Source of the DNA: a virus
IMG/VR virus record: IMGVR_UViG_3300025652_000041
Span: 27,904-91,903 of that record
Direction: 5' to 3' (one strand)
Length of the DNA stretch: 64,000 bases
Part shown: positions 52,571 to 58,896 of the stretch, piece after piece
Position numbering within the stretch: the first letter of the stretch is position 1
Layout: each line of letters begins with the position of its first letter
Notes under the pieces: model-generated
What the model was told of the DNA's origin: nothing
The model's database searches: none
The model's input: the letters and a program-made list of their open reading frames with translations, nothing else
Position numbers and translations under genes: made by a program

Positions 52571-53443
52571 ATGCAATCTTTTAACACATTCTTAAAAGAA
52601 GAGACCTTCCTCTCAGAAGAATCGGAAGCGTTACTTGAAAAACTCATTACCTTTGGTGGTAAAGCATACCCTAAGTTTGGTAACATTGTTATCATGGCCG
52701 GTGGTGCGGGTTCTGGTAAAGGATTCATTCTGAGTAATCTGGTAGGTATCGAAGGAAAGACTTTCGATGTGGATGAGTTGAAGAAACTTGCAGCTAAGAC
52801 ACCTGCGATCCAGAAACGAGTCAAGGACGAACTCGGTGTGGACATTTTTAAATTGTCACAGAACCTAAAAGACCCCAAGAACGTAGAGAAACTTCATGAA
52901 ATCATTGGTATCTATCTAAAGACTGATAAGTCCAAAGAGAGGTTATTCTATCGTTCTGTATTGACCGCACCTGTTGATCGTAAACCAAACATTATCTTCG
53001 ACATGACCTTCAAGGAATTGTCTAAGTTGGAGAAGGTTGCGAATGATGCGTCTAAGTTAGGTTACGATAAAAAGAACATCCATATCGTATGGGTTGTGAA
53101 TGATATCGAAGTTGCGAAGGCACAGAATGCGAAACGTGCACGTGTTGTACCTACCGAGATTCTTGTCAATACTCACCGTGGTGCAGCTAACACTATGGGT
53201 GATATCATCAACATGGGTAACAAACTCAAGAAGTATATGGATGGGGATATCGTATTCGCATTCAACAAAGTTGGTGTAGATGCGAATCTGGAGAAGTCTG
53301 GTAAGGGTGGTTCATACGTCAAAGACGCAAACTACTTCTATGTCAAGAGAGCAGGTAAACCACCTACTCCCGTTGACCAATTAGATAAAGATATTCGTTC
53401 TAAGATTGCAGGTTATGTACCTAAGAACGTAGACTGGAACTAA
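52571..53443 (+). CDS. Tagged P-loop kinase (zeta-toxin-like)
   Basis: A 290-residue protein. It opens Met-Gln-Ser-Phe-Asn-Thr-Phe-Leu-Lys-Glu-Glu, an ideal capsid-tag match with a Leu-x-Glu cleavage site. Residues about 42-51 are Ala-Gly-Gly-Ala-Gly-Ser-Gly-Lys-Gly, a Walker A; Asn-Ile-Ile-Phe-Asp-Met-Thr (about 138) is the Walker-B-like strand, and Ala-Lys-Arg-Ala-Arg-Val-Val-Pro the lid arginines. It is most like zeta-toxin/polynucleotide-kinase type kinases. It stands alone behind a late box, away from the other tagged genes. It probably phosphorylates a nucleotide or nucleic-acid end, possibly after injection. Confidence 0.7.
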   Translation: MQSFNTFLKEETFLSEESEALLEKLITFGGKAYPKFGNIVIMAGGAGSGKGFILSNLVGIEGKTFDVDELKKLAAKTPAIQKRVKDELGVDIFKLSQNLKDPKNVEKLHEIIGIYLKTDKSKERLFYRSVLTAPVDRKPNIIFDMTFKELSKLEKVANDASKLGYDKKNIHIVWVVNDIEVAKAQNAKRARVVPTEILVNTHRGAANTMGDIINMGNKLKKYMDGDIVFAFNKVGVDANLEKSGKGGSYVKDANYFYVKRAGKPPTPVDQLDKDIRSKIAGYVPKNVDWN

Positions 53444-54315
53444 CCTTTGTGACACCGGATCATGTCATTGAGTATCGAATATTCAATGGCACGATCCTCT
53501 TCTGACATTTCTCTGAACTTACTGTCCCAAATAGAACGGTTCACAAACACCTGATTCAACCATTCACTATTCTCTTCTATCGCGCCTTCGATATACTTTG
53601 CTTTGTCTGGGTCTTGATAATTGATATCTATTATATCAAAAGATTCATCACAGTACGGTGCGAATACTGATTTCACATGATGATAAGTGAAAGCAGTATC
53701 TTCGGTCTCTTTGGGAACACCTGCAAGTATAACACAATCATATGATGTATCTGGTGGTGGTGATAGTCCAATAGTTTCTTGGCCACCTTTGTATTGTTTA
53801 TCTGCCGGTATCAAATCGATTTCATATCTTTTATATAAAGAGTGCATCAATTTTCTATGTCTGAGTTCGGTTGGTACTACAGTATGCATTTCTATGTTAT
53901 ATTTGTATTCCATCTTAACAATGGGAATAAACTGTGTCCACACGTTGGGATCTACCATAGTATCTTCGAGAGACTTCACTGAAGGAGTCTTATGTATCTG
54001 GCGATCACTACCACGTTGGAATGTCCAACTAGTCTGTGCCGAATTGTAATGACCGACAAACAGTATCTTACGGTAACCCTTTAGTGCGATATAGTTTAAT
54101 ATCATAGGGACATAGTTAAACACGTCATTGACAGTATTTGCATCCGCGTCATGCCATCTCAGGTTCAAATCGTTTTTTCTAACTTCGCCCCCTATCAGAA
54201 AGTTGAGTCTACCCCACACATCCTTTTTCATGTCACGGTGAATATATCTACTCATAGATGTACTGTTCACTCTAGGTGAATTGATAACGAGCTCGTTTGC
54301 TGTCCTATAATACAT
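53440..54315 (-). CDS. Unknown protein, minus strand
   Basis: A 291-residue protein, converging on the kinase gene with a four-base overlap of stops. Start ATG 54315. Alpha/beta pattern with Lys-Ile-Leu-Phe-Val-Gly-His-Tyr near residue 84, Tyr-Asp-Cys-Val-Ile-Leu-Ala-Gly near 193, and an acidic end. It could be a nucleotide-binding or glycan enzyme but no motif is decisive. It has no close family I recognise. One of only two minus-strand genes before 59.8 kb. Confidence 0.55.
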   Translation of the reverse strand: MYYRTANELVINSPRVNSTSMSRYIHRDMKKDVWGRLNFLIGGEVRKNDLNLRWHDADANTVNDVFNYVPMILNYIALKGYRKILFVGHYNSAQTSWTFQRGSDRQIHKTPSVKSLEDTMVDPNVWTQFIPIVKMEYKYNIEMHTVVPTELRHRKLMHSLYKRYEIDLIPADKQYKGGQETIGLSPPPDTSYDCVILAGVPKETEDTAFTYHHVKSVFAPYCDESFDIIDINYQDPDKAKYIEGAIEENSEWLNQVFVNRSIWDSKFREMSEEDRAIEYSILNDMIRCHKG

Positions 54316-54318
54316 GGG

Positions 54319-54582
54319 TTACCCTTTATAAATGTTTTGTATATGGTCTTCGAATTGTTCTATTTTCTCAAGACGATTAGGCCACAGAATATAATCTTTC
54401 TGGGGATTCTGTTTCAAGTTGTTTAGTAGAGGTTGTACCGCATTGAACAGATTGTCTAAACGTTTTTCGAGTTCGCTAACAGTTGTAGAATTCTCATTGG
54501 CGGCTGTCTGCGCCTCTTGAACCGCATCCAGTTCATCCTCGTCAACTATAGTGAAACCGAAATCAAAAATGTCGTCACTCAT
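54319..54582 (-). CDS. Conserved marine T4-like phage protein, unknown
   Basis: An 87-residue protein. ATG 54582 has an SD AAAGG seven bases upstream; an upstream ATG at 54603 is possible. It opens Met-Ser-Asp-Asp-Ile-Phe-Asp-Phe-Gly-Phe-Thr and has Pro-Leu-Leu-Asn-Asn-Leu-Lys and Asp-Tyr-Ile-Leu-Trp-Pro-Asn-Arg, which I recall as a conserved cyanophage protein. Helical and acidic. Role unknown. It precedes the larger minus-strand gene by three bases. Confidence 0.65.
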   Translation of the reverse strand: MSDDIFDFGFTIVDEDELDAVQEAQTAANENSTTVSELEKRLDNLFNAVQPLLNNLKQNPQKDYILWPNRLEKIEQFEDHIQNIYKG

Positions 54583-54610
54583 ATTTATACCTTTATTTTT
54601 CATTTTCTTT

Positions 54611-54618
54611 TATTTATA
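54611..54618 (-). promoter_or_regulatory. T4-type late promoter box (minus strand)
   Basis: TATAAATA on the minus strand, with predicted start near 54604, so the SD and ATG 54582 follow in the leader. A second TATAAATA overlaps ATG 54582 and is less likely to serve this gene. Confidence 0.65.
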
Positions 54619-54620
54619 TG

Positions 54621-54649
54621 TTGCCTTACCTACAGAAATACTATATAAT
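54621..54649 (+). promoter_or_regulatory. Sigma-70-type promoter, divergent from a late promoter
   Basis: TTGCCT, 17 bases, TATAAT; leader TAACTGAGGAAAG before ATG 54676. The late minus-strand box begins only three bases upstream of its -35. Confidence 0.75.
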
Positions 54650-54675
54650 TATCTAAGATAACTGAGGAAAGTATT

Positions 54676-54864
54676 ATGTCTGCAATGGGTACATTAGTAT
54701 TAGAAATTCAAGAGTTTGTAGATCCACTCGTCTATATGGGTGCAACAAACGAAACTATCATGGAACAGTTCGAAGCTCTCTTTAAGAACCATCCACACTA
54801 CAACTACATGAAAGAAACAATTCAGAGTCAGATCGGTGTTAGACAATTCTTGAGAGAGGGTTAG
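54676..54864 (+). CDS. Small conserved protein
   Basis: A 62-residue acidic helical protein with SD GAGGAAAG. Ile-Gln-Glu-Phe-Val-Asp and Gly-Ala-Thr-Asn-Glu-Thr-Ile are common to small T4-like phage proteins. First gene of an early cassette. Role unknown. Confidence 0.6.
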   Translation: MSAMGTLVLEIQEFVDPLVYMGATNETIMEQFEALFKNHPHYNYMKETIQSQIGVRQFLREG

Positions 54865-54869
54865 GAGGT

Positions 54870-55049
54870 ATGAGTAAGTGGTGGAGAATATGGGCGAAGA
54901 GTCTAGGTGAAAAGGTCGGAGAAACTGATACCCAAGCTAATACTGTTGCTGGCATTAGGACTGTGTGGTGGTGTACTCATATGGCGACTTGTATCGTTAT
55001 CATCCTCAATGCTATAGCGAATCACGGGTGGGGTCTCATTGGACTTTGA
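54870..55049 (+). CDS. Small membrane protein
   Basis: A 59-residue protein with SD TTAGGAGG. It opens Met-Ser-Lys-Trp-Trp-Arg-Ile-Trp-Ala-Lys-Ser-Leu-Gly-Glu-Lys and has one transmembrane helix (Met-Ala-Thr-Cys-Ile-Val-Ile-Ile-Leu). I recall homologues in several T4-like phages. Possibly a superinfection-exclusion peptide, unproven. Confidence 0.65.
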   Translation: MSKWWRIWAKSLGEKVGETDTQANTVAGIRTVWWCTHMATCIVIILNAIANHGWGLIGL

Positions 55050-55091
55050 CGTTGAAACTATTATCGTTCCATATTCGAAAAGGTTATAAGC

Positions 55092-55113
55092 ATATAACAA
55101 AATGTTCTGAAAA
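55092..55113 (+). repeat. Partial copy of the early upstream element
   Basis: ATATAACAAAATGTTCTGAAAA, matching the first half of the elements at 7551, 36854 and 55667, before a diverged promoter. Confidence 0.6.
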
Positions 55114-55118
55114 AGGGG

Positions 55119-55147
55119 TTGTGCGATACATAGAATGGTGGTATAAT
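55119..55147 (+). promoter_or_regulatory. Early-type promoter, TTGTGC-N17-TATAAT
   Basis: A diverged -35 and perfect -10 with the family leader AGTACCCTATTGAGATGAGAGAG before ATG 55180. Confidence 0.75.
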
Positions 55148-55179
55148 AGTACCCTATTGAGATGAGAGAGAAAACGATT

Positions 55180-55362
55180 ATGATTAAAGTTGGTGAGAAA
55201 GTCTACTGTAACTGGGGTGCGATGCATCCGACCGAAGAACGTACTGTCTTAAAGATTGACGGTGATCGTATGTGGTGTGACGAAGGTTTCACTATGTTAC
55301 TTGCCGACTTACGTGACATGAACGAGAACTACAGAAGTCCTATCGGGGTTTATCGGTTATGA
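55180..55362 (+). CDS. Unknown small early protein
   Basis: A 60-residue protein. ATG 55180 is placed after the early leader. Beta-rich small barrel pattern (Val-Gly-Glu-Lys-Val-Tyr-Cys-Asn-Trp-Gly) resembling SH3-like folds. Stop overlaps the next ATG. Confidence 0.55.
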   Translation: MIKVGEKVYCNWGAMHPTEERTVLKIDGDRMWCDEGFTMLLADLRDMNENYRSPIGVYRL

Positions 55363-55436
55363 GAGAAGTGAGTAGATTTTTATTTCAGTTGACAATCATA
55401 GTGATAGTGAGTGTCCTCTCCCTTCAATATCTATAG
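55359..55436 (+). CDS. 25-residue membrane peptide
   Basis: ATG 55359 (in ATGA) to TAG 55436 encodes 25 residues of which about 18 form one membrane helix. Coupled start is the only support; low confidence. Confidence 0.35.
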   Translation: MREVSRFLFQLTIIVIVSVLSLQYL

Positions 55437-55446
55437 AGGATATGTT

Positions 55447-55656
55447 ATGAGTAAAACAATTAAAAAGTTTATAGCAAGAGCGGATCATGGCGGTTGTTAC
55501 TTTGAAGTTGAAGCAGAGACATTTGATGAAGCAAGAGAACTACTCAAACATGATGGATTCAGCGGTTACTTGTACGAAGAAACATATCAACTGATTAGCA
55601 CAACACCGCACATAGTTGGAGAAGTAGAGAGATCGTTCGCACAATATAATTATTAG
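55447..55656 (+). CDS. Unknown small protein
   Basis: A 69-residue protein with SD AGAGGA. Beta-alpha-beta pattern with Phe-Asp-Glu-Ala-Arg-Glu-Leu-Leu, like small phage adaptor proteins. No family recognised. Confidence 0.55.
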   Translation: MSKTIKKFIARADHGGCYFEVEAETFDEARELLKHDGFSGYLYEETYQLISTTPHIVGEVERSFAQYNY

Positions 55657-55666
55657 GTATATGCTT

Positions 55667-55699
55667 AGAACAAAATGATCTAAAAATAAGTGAAATAGT
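55667..55699 (+). repeat. Conserved AT-rich element upstream of early promoter (copy 3)
   Basis: AGAACAAAATGATCTAAAAATAAGTGAAATAG, near-identical to 7551-7584 over 30 bases. Confidence 0.7.
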
Positions 55700-55701
55700 T
55701 G

Positions 55702-55730
55702 TTGCATTATTGTTTTGGTTATGAGATAAT
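55702..55730 (+). promoter_or_regulatory. Early-type promoter, TTGCAT variant
   Basis: TTGCAT, 17 bases, GATAAT; leader AGTACCCTATTGAGATGAGAGAG before ATG 55760, the same leader as at 55147. Confidence 0.85.
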
Positions 55731-55759
55731 AGTACCCTATTGAGATGAGAGAGAAAGTT

Positions 55760-55903
55760 ATGATTAAATATGTATTGAGAAACGTTGTTAATGACCAGTT
55801 AATAAACTGTAAGATGTTCGACACTATGGTCGATGCCCTTAACTACAGACATACTTATCTTGAACGTGATGTTGCTTGGGTCGATCAGGTGGAGGTGAAG
55901 TAA
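55760..55903 (+). CDS. Small early protein, unknown
   Basis: A 47-residue protein after the early leader, mixed beta/alpha (Lys-Tyr-Val-Leu-Arg-Asn-Val-Val). Its TAATG overlaps the next start. No family recognised. Confidence 0.5.
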   Translation: MIKYVLRNVVNDQLINCKMFDTMVDALNYRHTYLERDVAWVDQVEVK

Positions 55904-56070
55904 TGGTGCTCTTAAAAGTTTTCTTAACTATTGTACTGATTATTATCTTTTGTGTTATCGCTATAGGTGGTTCTCTGGCTGCGATGTATGAAAGAGACGA
56001 AATTCGAAAAGGTATGCGTGAAGGTAAAAACGACTACTATGGTAATAAAATTGAAGAGGAAGATGAATAA
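55903..56070 (+). CDS. Small membrane protein
   Basis: A 55-residue protein: one N-terminal transmembrane helix (residues 3-24) and a charged cytoplasmic tail. ATG shares a base with the upstream stop; the stop shares a base with the next ATG. Confidence 0.55.
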   Translation: MVLLKVFLTIVLIIIFCVIAIGGSLAAMYERDEIRKGMREGKNDYYGNKIEEEDE

Positions 56071-56429
56071 TGTTTAATAATTATACTTGTAATGTTGTGT
56101 ACGGTTCTACTGGTGAACGTTCTATGTTCATGGGAATGGACTTAACTTGTGACTTCAAAGTCTCTCATGCACTTGGTGAACGCCCTGTCGTTGACAAAGA
56201 GATCCAACTCGGTCGTGAAAAATATAAAGTTGGTGAACTTTTGAATTCCGCAATTGGTTTGAAGTATGACTTGATCCTCCGCATGATGATGCGTGACGGA
56301 ACTATCGATTACGACACGGTTGTTCGTGTTGGTTATGTTGGTCGTCTCCGTGAAGTCTACGTTGTGAAAGACGAAGAAGCATACCGCATCTTTGGTAAGA
56401 CTTACTATGGGTTGTATAACAATGATTAG
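56070..56429 (+). CDS. Unknown protein
   Basis: A 119-residue protein with paired Cys residues near the N-terminus, a helical centre (Gly-Leu-Lys-Tyr-Asp-Leu-Ile-Leu) and beta-rich end. Strong codon bias resembling other early genes. No family recognised. The stop overlaps the next ATG. Confidence 0.55.
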   Translation: MFNNYTCNVVYGSTGERSMFMGMDLTCDFKVSHALGERPVVDKEIQLGREKYKVGELLNSAIGLKYDLILRMMMRDGTIDYDTVVRVGYVGRLREVYVVKDEEAYRIFGKTYYGLYNND

Positions 56430-56526
56430 TGGTGAGTTTCTTTTTTCTGATATTATTTCTCTTGCCATATTCTGTTTACTTATGGTAGTATGGTGGGAGA
56501 TAAAGGGGATGGGGGATGACGAATAA
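56422..56526 (+). CDS. 34-residue membrane peptide
   Basis: ATG 56422 to TAA 56526: one hydrophobic helix (Ile-Ile-Ser-Leu-Ala-Ile-Phe-Cys-Leu-Leu-Met) and a short charged tail. It overlaps both neighbours; supported by packing only. Confidence 0.4.
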   Translation: MISGEFLFSDIISLAIFCLLMVVWWEIKGMGDDE

Positions 56527-56689
56527 AAAGAAACATGGATTGGGTAAGACCTCCAATCCTGTCGCTAAGTTCGCTAAACGTTTCAACAAGTCTGCGGTTA
56601 TGGTTGACCGAAAGAAAGAAGAGAGACGTACTGGCGGACGTTGGAACCTTGATGATGGTTTTTATGATTCCGATGGAGGAAAAGAATAG
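56516..56689 (+). CDS. Small basic protein
   Basis: A 57-residue basic protein with SD GGGG upstream. Lys-Lys-Lys-His then Asn-Pro-Val-Ala-Lys-Phe-Ala-Lys-Arg-Phe-Asn-Lys and a Gly-Gly-Arg-Trp tail. Similar Lys-rich small proteins with N-P-V-A-K are common in T4-like phages. Role unknown. Confidence 0.55.
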   Translation: MTNKKKHGLGKTSNPVAKFAKRFNKSAVMVDRKKEERRTGGRWNLDDGFYDSDGGKE

Positions 56690-57235
56690 ATGAATGTATT
56701 TCGATTAGATGATGATCCCGTGAAAGCTGCGCAGTTGATGTGTGACAAACATGTAGTCAAGATGGTTATCGAGTATGGTCAACTACTGTCTACCGCACAC
56801 CGAGTCATAGACGGTACCATGTACCTCGGTAAGACTAAGAATGGTCGTAACATCAAACGATGGAGACTCGATGGTACAGCGCAAGAGGAGGTCTTATACA
56901 AGGCATCTCACGTGAATCATCCATCAAACATCTGGTGTCGTGAGAATGACAAGAACTATCGTTGGTTATACAAACACTTTGTGGCCTGCGCAAAAGAATA
57001 TCAACATCGTTATGGACGTGTACACGCGACCTTCGATAAACTCAATGGGTTTGTGTGGTTCGCACCTCGCAAAATCAAACAGACCGCTCACGAGTCCGTG
57101 ATGCCACAGTGTATGCCTGACGAATGTAAGCGGGATAGTGTGGTTGAAGGATACCGTACCTACTACGTACAGGAGAAAAAGTACTTTGCCAAATGGACAA
57201 AACGCGAGACACCAACTTGGTTTGTATCTCCTTAG
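56690..57235 (+). CDS. Conserved phage protein, possible DNA-glycosylase-like fold
   Basis: A 181-residue protein beginning Met-Asn-Val-Phe-Arg-Leu-Asp-Asp-Asp-Pro-x-Lys-Ala-Ala, then Cys-Asp-Lys-His-Val-Val-Lys-Met-x-Ile-Glu. A family conserved widely in T4-like phages, with His, Lys and Glu in the first helices (about 20-30) like the catalytic region of pyrimidine-dimer glycosylases. That comparison is weak; function is not established. Trp-rich C-terminus. Confidence 0.6.
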   Translation: MNVFRLDDDPVKAAQLMCDKHVVKMVIEYGQLLSTAHRVIDGTMYLGKTKNGRNIKRWRLDGTAQEEVLYKASHVNHPSNIWCRENDKNYRWLYKHFVACAKEYQHRYGRVHATFDKLNGFVWFAPRKIKQTAHESVMPQCMPDECKRDSVVEGYRTYYVQEKKYFAKWTKRETPTWFVSP

Positions 57236-57239
57236 AGTG

Positions 57240-57350
57240 ATGTTAATATTTTGGTTGGCGTTTAGTGTAGACAATGAGGATGACCTATATGGAGTGATGT
57301 CGAGTATTCGTAGATTGAATGAATGTAAAAAAGTGGTAAATTTAACTTGA
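57240..57350 (+). CDS. Short unknown peptide
   Basis: ATG 57240 to TGA 57350: 36 residues with an N-terminal hydrophobic stretch. The stop lies within the -35 of the next promoter. Low confidence. Confidence 0.35.
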   Translation: MLIFWLAFSVDNEDDLYGVMSSIRRLNECKKVVNLT

Positions 57351-57375
57351 CAGTGATAAGGAAATGATATATAAT
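57347..57375 (+). promoter_or_regulatory. Consensus sigma-70 promoter TTGACA-N17-TATAAT
   Basis: Both hexamers match perfectly with a 17-base spacer. It lies inside coding-like sequence: the ATG of the frame at 57374 overlaps the -10. The transcript start near 57382 would serve ATG 57502. Confidence 0.8.
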
Positions 57376-57544
57376 GTCTAAACAAATGAGATATCTTAAA
57401 CTCAGATCTGCGCAACAAAGATTAGAGAGTCAAAGAAGATCACGAAGAATGCTAATTATGCATGAACAAGAAATTAATAAAATTGAAGGAGAAGACCCGT
57501 TATGTCCTACACAGAAAAGCAGTTCAAAGAAGACGTTGAAGTAA
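57374..57544 (+). CDS. Small basic frame overlapping a promoter
   Basis: A 56-residue Arg/Gln/Lys-rich helical frame. The ATG overlaps the -10 hexamer of the promoter at 57347, so the gene could be translated only from read-through mRNA. Overlaps the next gene by 43 bases. May not be real. Confidence 0.35.
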   Translation: MSKQMRYLKLRSAQQRLESQRRSRRMLIMHEQEINKIEGEDPLCPTQKSSSKKTLK

Positions 57545-57822
57545 CTAAACGTATTCTGAAAGACACTTATGTCAATAACATCATTTACGTCCAAGAACGT
57601 ATTAAAGATGGTGCTGATGAAAGTGAGTTAAAAAACATCGAAGATCTTATCATTGCAAACGAACGATTAATCGTTTACTTTGATGAAGGTGATGATTGGG
57701 TAAAACAACTACATGAAGAGGCCTCAGGGTCAGGAGATGATAATGGAACAAGCAGTGAACGAACTAACACCGGAGATGATGAAGAAGCAGTCGCTCGAAT
57801 TGAAGAAGCAAGGAATAGTTGA
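57502..57822 (+). CDS. Unknown acidic protein
   Basis: A 106-residue acidic helical protein with SD GGAGAAG. A low-complexity Ser/Gly/Asp/Glu stretch (about 73-95) lies exactly where the next gene starts in another frame. Ends with the Glu-Glu-Ala-Arg-Asn helix. No family recognised. Confidence 0.55.
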   Translation: MSYTEKQFKEDVEVTKRILKDTYVNNIIYVQERIKDGADESELKNIEDLIIANERLIVYFDEGDDWVKQLHEEASGSGDDNGTSSERTNTGDDEEAVARIEEARNS

Positions 57823-58051
57823 TGCTTTGAAACAGGGTCTTGTCCACCTACAATTCAAGAAGGTGAACGGTGATCTTCGTAATATGATTGGTACTTTAAG
57901 TCCCGAACATATTCCAGAAGACAAAGTACCCGAAGAAGGTAAAGAGCGTAAGAGTAACGAAGAACTTGTTGTTCTGTTCGATGCCGAAGTCAATGACTGG
58001 AGATCTTTCCGTACCGAAAACCTTGTAGAATATCGGTGTGACGCATGGTAG
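57743..58051 (+). CDS. SH3-fold phage protein (DUF2693-like)
   Basis: A 102-residue protein; ATG 57743 with GGAG 6 bases upstream. Gln-Gly-Leu-Val-His-Leu-Gln-Phe-Lys-Lys-Val-Asn-Gly-Asp-Leu-Arg-Asn-Met-Ile-Gly-Thr-Leu, then Leu-Val-Val-Leu-Phe-Asp and Trp-Arg-Ser-Phe-Arg at the end is the pattern of a small phage SH3-like domain I recall as DUF2693. Possibly binds nucleic acid. Overlaps both neighbours. Confidence 0.65.
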   Translation: MEQAVNELTPEMMKKQSLELKKQGIVDALKQGLVHLQFKKVNGDLRNMIGTLSPEHIPEDKVPEEGKERKSNEELVVLFDAEVNDWRSFRTENLVEYRCDAW

Positions 58052-58608
58052 TAAAACGCAAACGTAAACCAATGTCCGAAGAGCAACGTGCAGCTGCGAG
58101 TGAAAGACTCGCAAAAGCACGGGAAGCTCGAGGTCACGATGGTTCCAAATCTGTCCATCCTTTATTGTTGGATATGGATGAGGATAGTCCGATACATTGG
58201 AGAAAGGTTCGCGAGTGGGTCAAAGAGATAGGTGTGGAACTTCGATCCAAGAAGGCACAACGACTGTCGAAGGATTCTAAGGAAAGACATGAGTATCAGA
58301 CACTAGAGGTATATCTCGGAAACCTGAAAAGGTATCTTGACTCTAGTATCTGGTTAGATGCACGTTATGGAAGACATCGAGAAGGTAAGATGGGTACTGT
58401 CGTTCATGCTATTGCATACTTTCCTAGTGGTCGTCCCAAGAGAGTTGTGGGATGGTTTTATAAAGATATCGGTGAATACACCGAGGAGATGAAAGAGAAT
58501 GACGATAGAATTTACGGTACCGAATCTGAGTACCGAAGAGACGAACACAAGCGAAAACTTCATGAACAAGAAGAGGTTCTCGAAGATGGTGGAGAGGACG
58601 GTACGTAG
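58045..58608 (+). CDS. Conserved phage protein upstream of gp33
   Basis: A 187-residue basic protein. The opening (Lys-Arg-Lys-Arg-Lys-Pro-Met-Ser-Glu-Glu-Gln-Arg-Ala-Ala-Ala) is one I recall from marine T4-like phages next to genes 33 and 32. A helix with Arg/Lys and a central Tyr/Trp region follow; the tail is acidic. It overlaps the gp33-like gene extensively. Function unknown. Confidence 0.65.
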   Translation: MVVKRKRKPMSEEQRAAASERLAKAREARGHDGSKSVHPLLLDMDEDSPIHWRKVREWVKEIGVELRSKKAQRLSKDSKERHEYQTLEVYLGNLKRYLDSSIWLDARYGRHREGKMGTVVHAIAYFPSGRPKRVVGWFYKDIGEYTEEMKENDDRIYGTESEYRRDEHKRKLHEQEEVLEDGGEDGT

Positions 58609-58771
58609 TTCCGGACTTAACTATATGGACTCGATTGTTCATATGTGCGAGAAGAATAACATGGAAGTTGAAGATGTTAAGAAGTACTTGACGCCTTCAA
58701 TTATAGATTGTCTTGAAACCGAGGCGATGAATTTGAACTTCCTAGAGAAAACTAATTCTCTGGATGTTTAA
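58499..58771 (+). CDS. 33: Late transcription co-activator gp33-like
   Basis: A 90-residue protein, starting ATG 58499 or more conservatively ATG 58562 (Met-Asn-Lys-Lys-Arg-Phe). The core Lys-Lys-Arg-Phe-x-x-Met-Val-Glu, Tyr-Met-Asp-Ser-Ile-Val-His-Met-Cys-Glu-Lys-Asn and Glu-Val-Glu-Asp-Val-Lys-Lys is characteristic of gp33 in marine T4-like phages. In T4 gp33 links RNA polymerase to the sliding clamp for late transcription from TATAAATA boxes, which are abundant here. Placed just before gene 32, as in T4-like phages. The 5' part is overprinted by the upstream gene. Confidence 0.75.
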   Translation: MTIEFTVPNLSTEETNTSENFMNKKRFSKMVERTVRSSGLNYMDSIVHMCEKNNMEVEDVKKYLTPSIIDCLETEAMNLNFLEKTNSLDV

Positions 58772-58778
58772 ATAACAC

Positions 58779-58807
58779 TTGACTTATGTGTATAAATAGG
58801 TTAGAAT
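58779..58807 (+). promoter_or_regulatory. Nested dual promoter for gene 32
   Basis: A sigma-70 promoter TTGACT (58779-58784), 17 bases, TAGAAT (58802-58807). A perfect late box TATAAATA (58791-58798) is contained entirely in the spacer. Gene 32 can thus be read early or middle and again late. Confidence 0.75.
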
Positions 58808-58896
58808 ACTATGGTACAATCAAGAAACAATTGAAAATACGCTGTGTAAAAAAACTGTAAATAAACTGAAAACGCTGAACATACTGGAGAAAACAT

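Noticed and set aside
53687-54049. 120-codon plus-strand frame
   Set aside because: Antisense to the minus-strand gene 53440-54315; no promoter or ribosome site and cysteine/serine-rich shadow composition.
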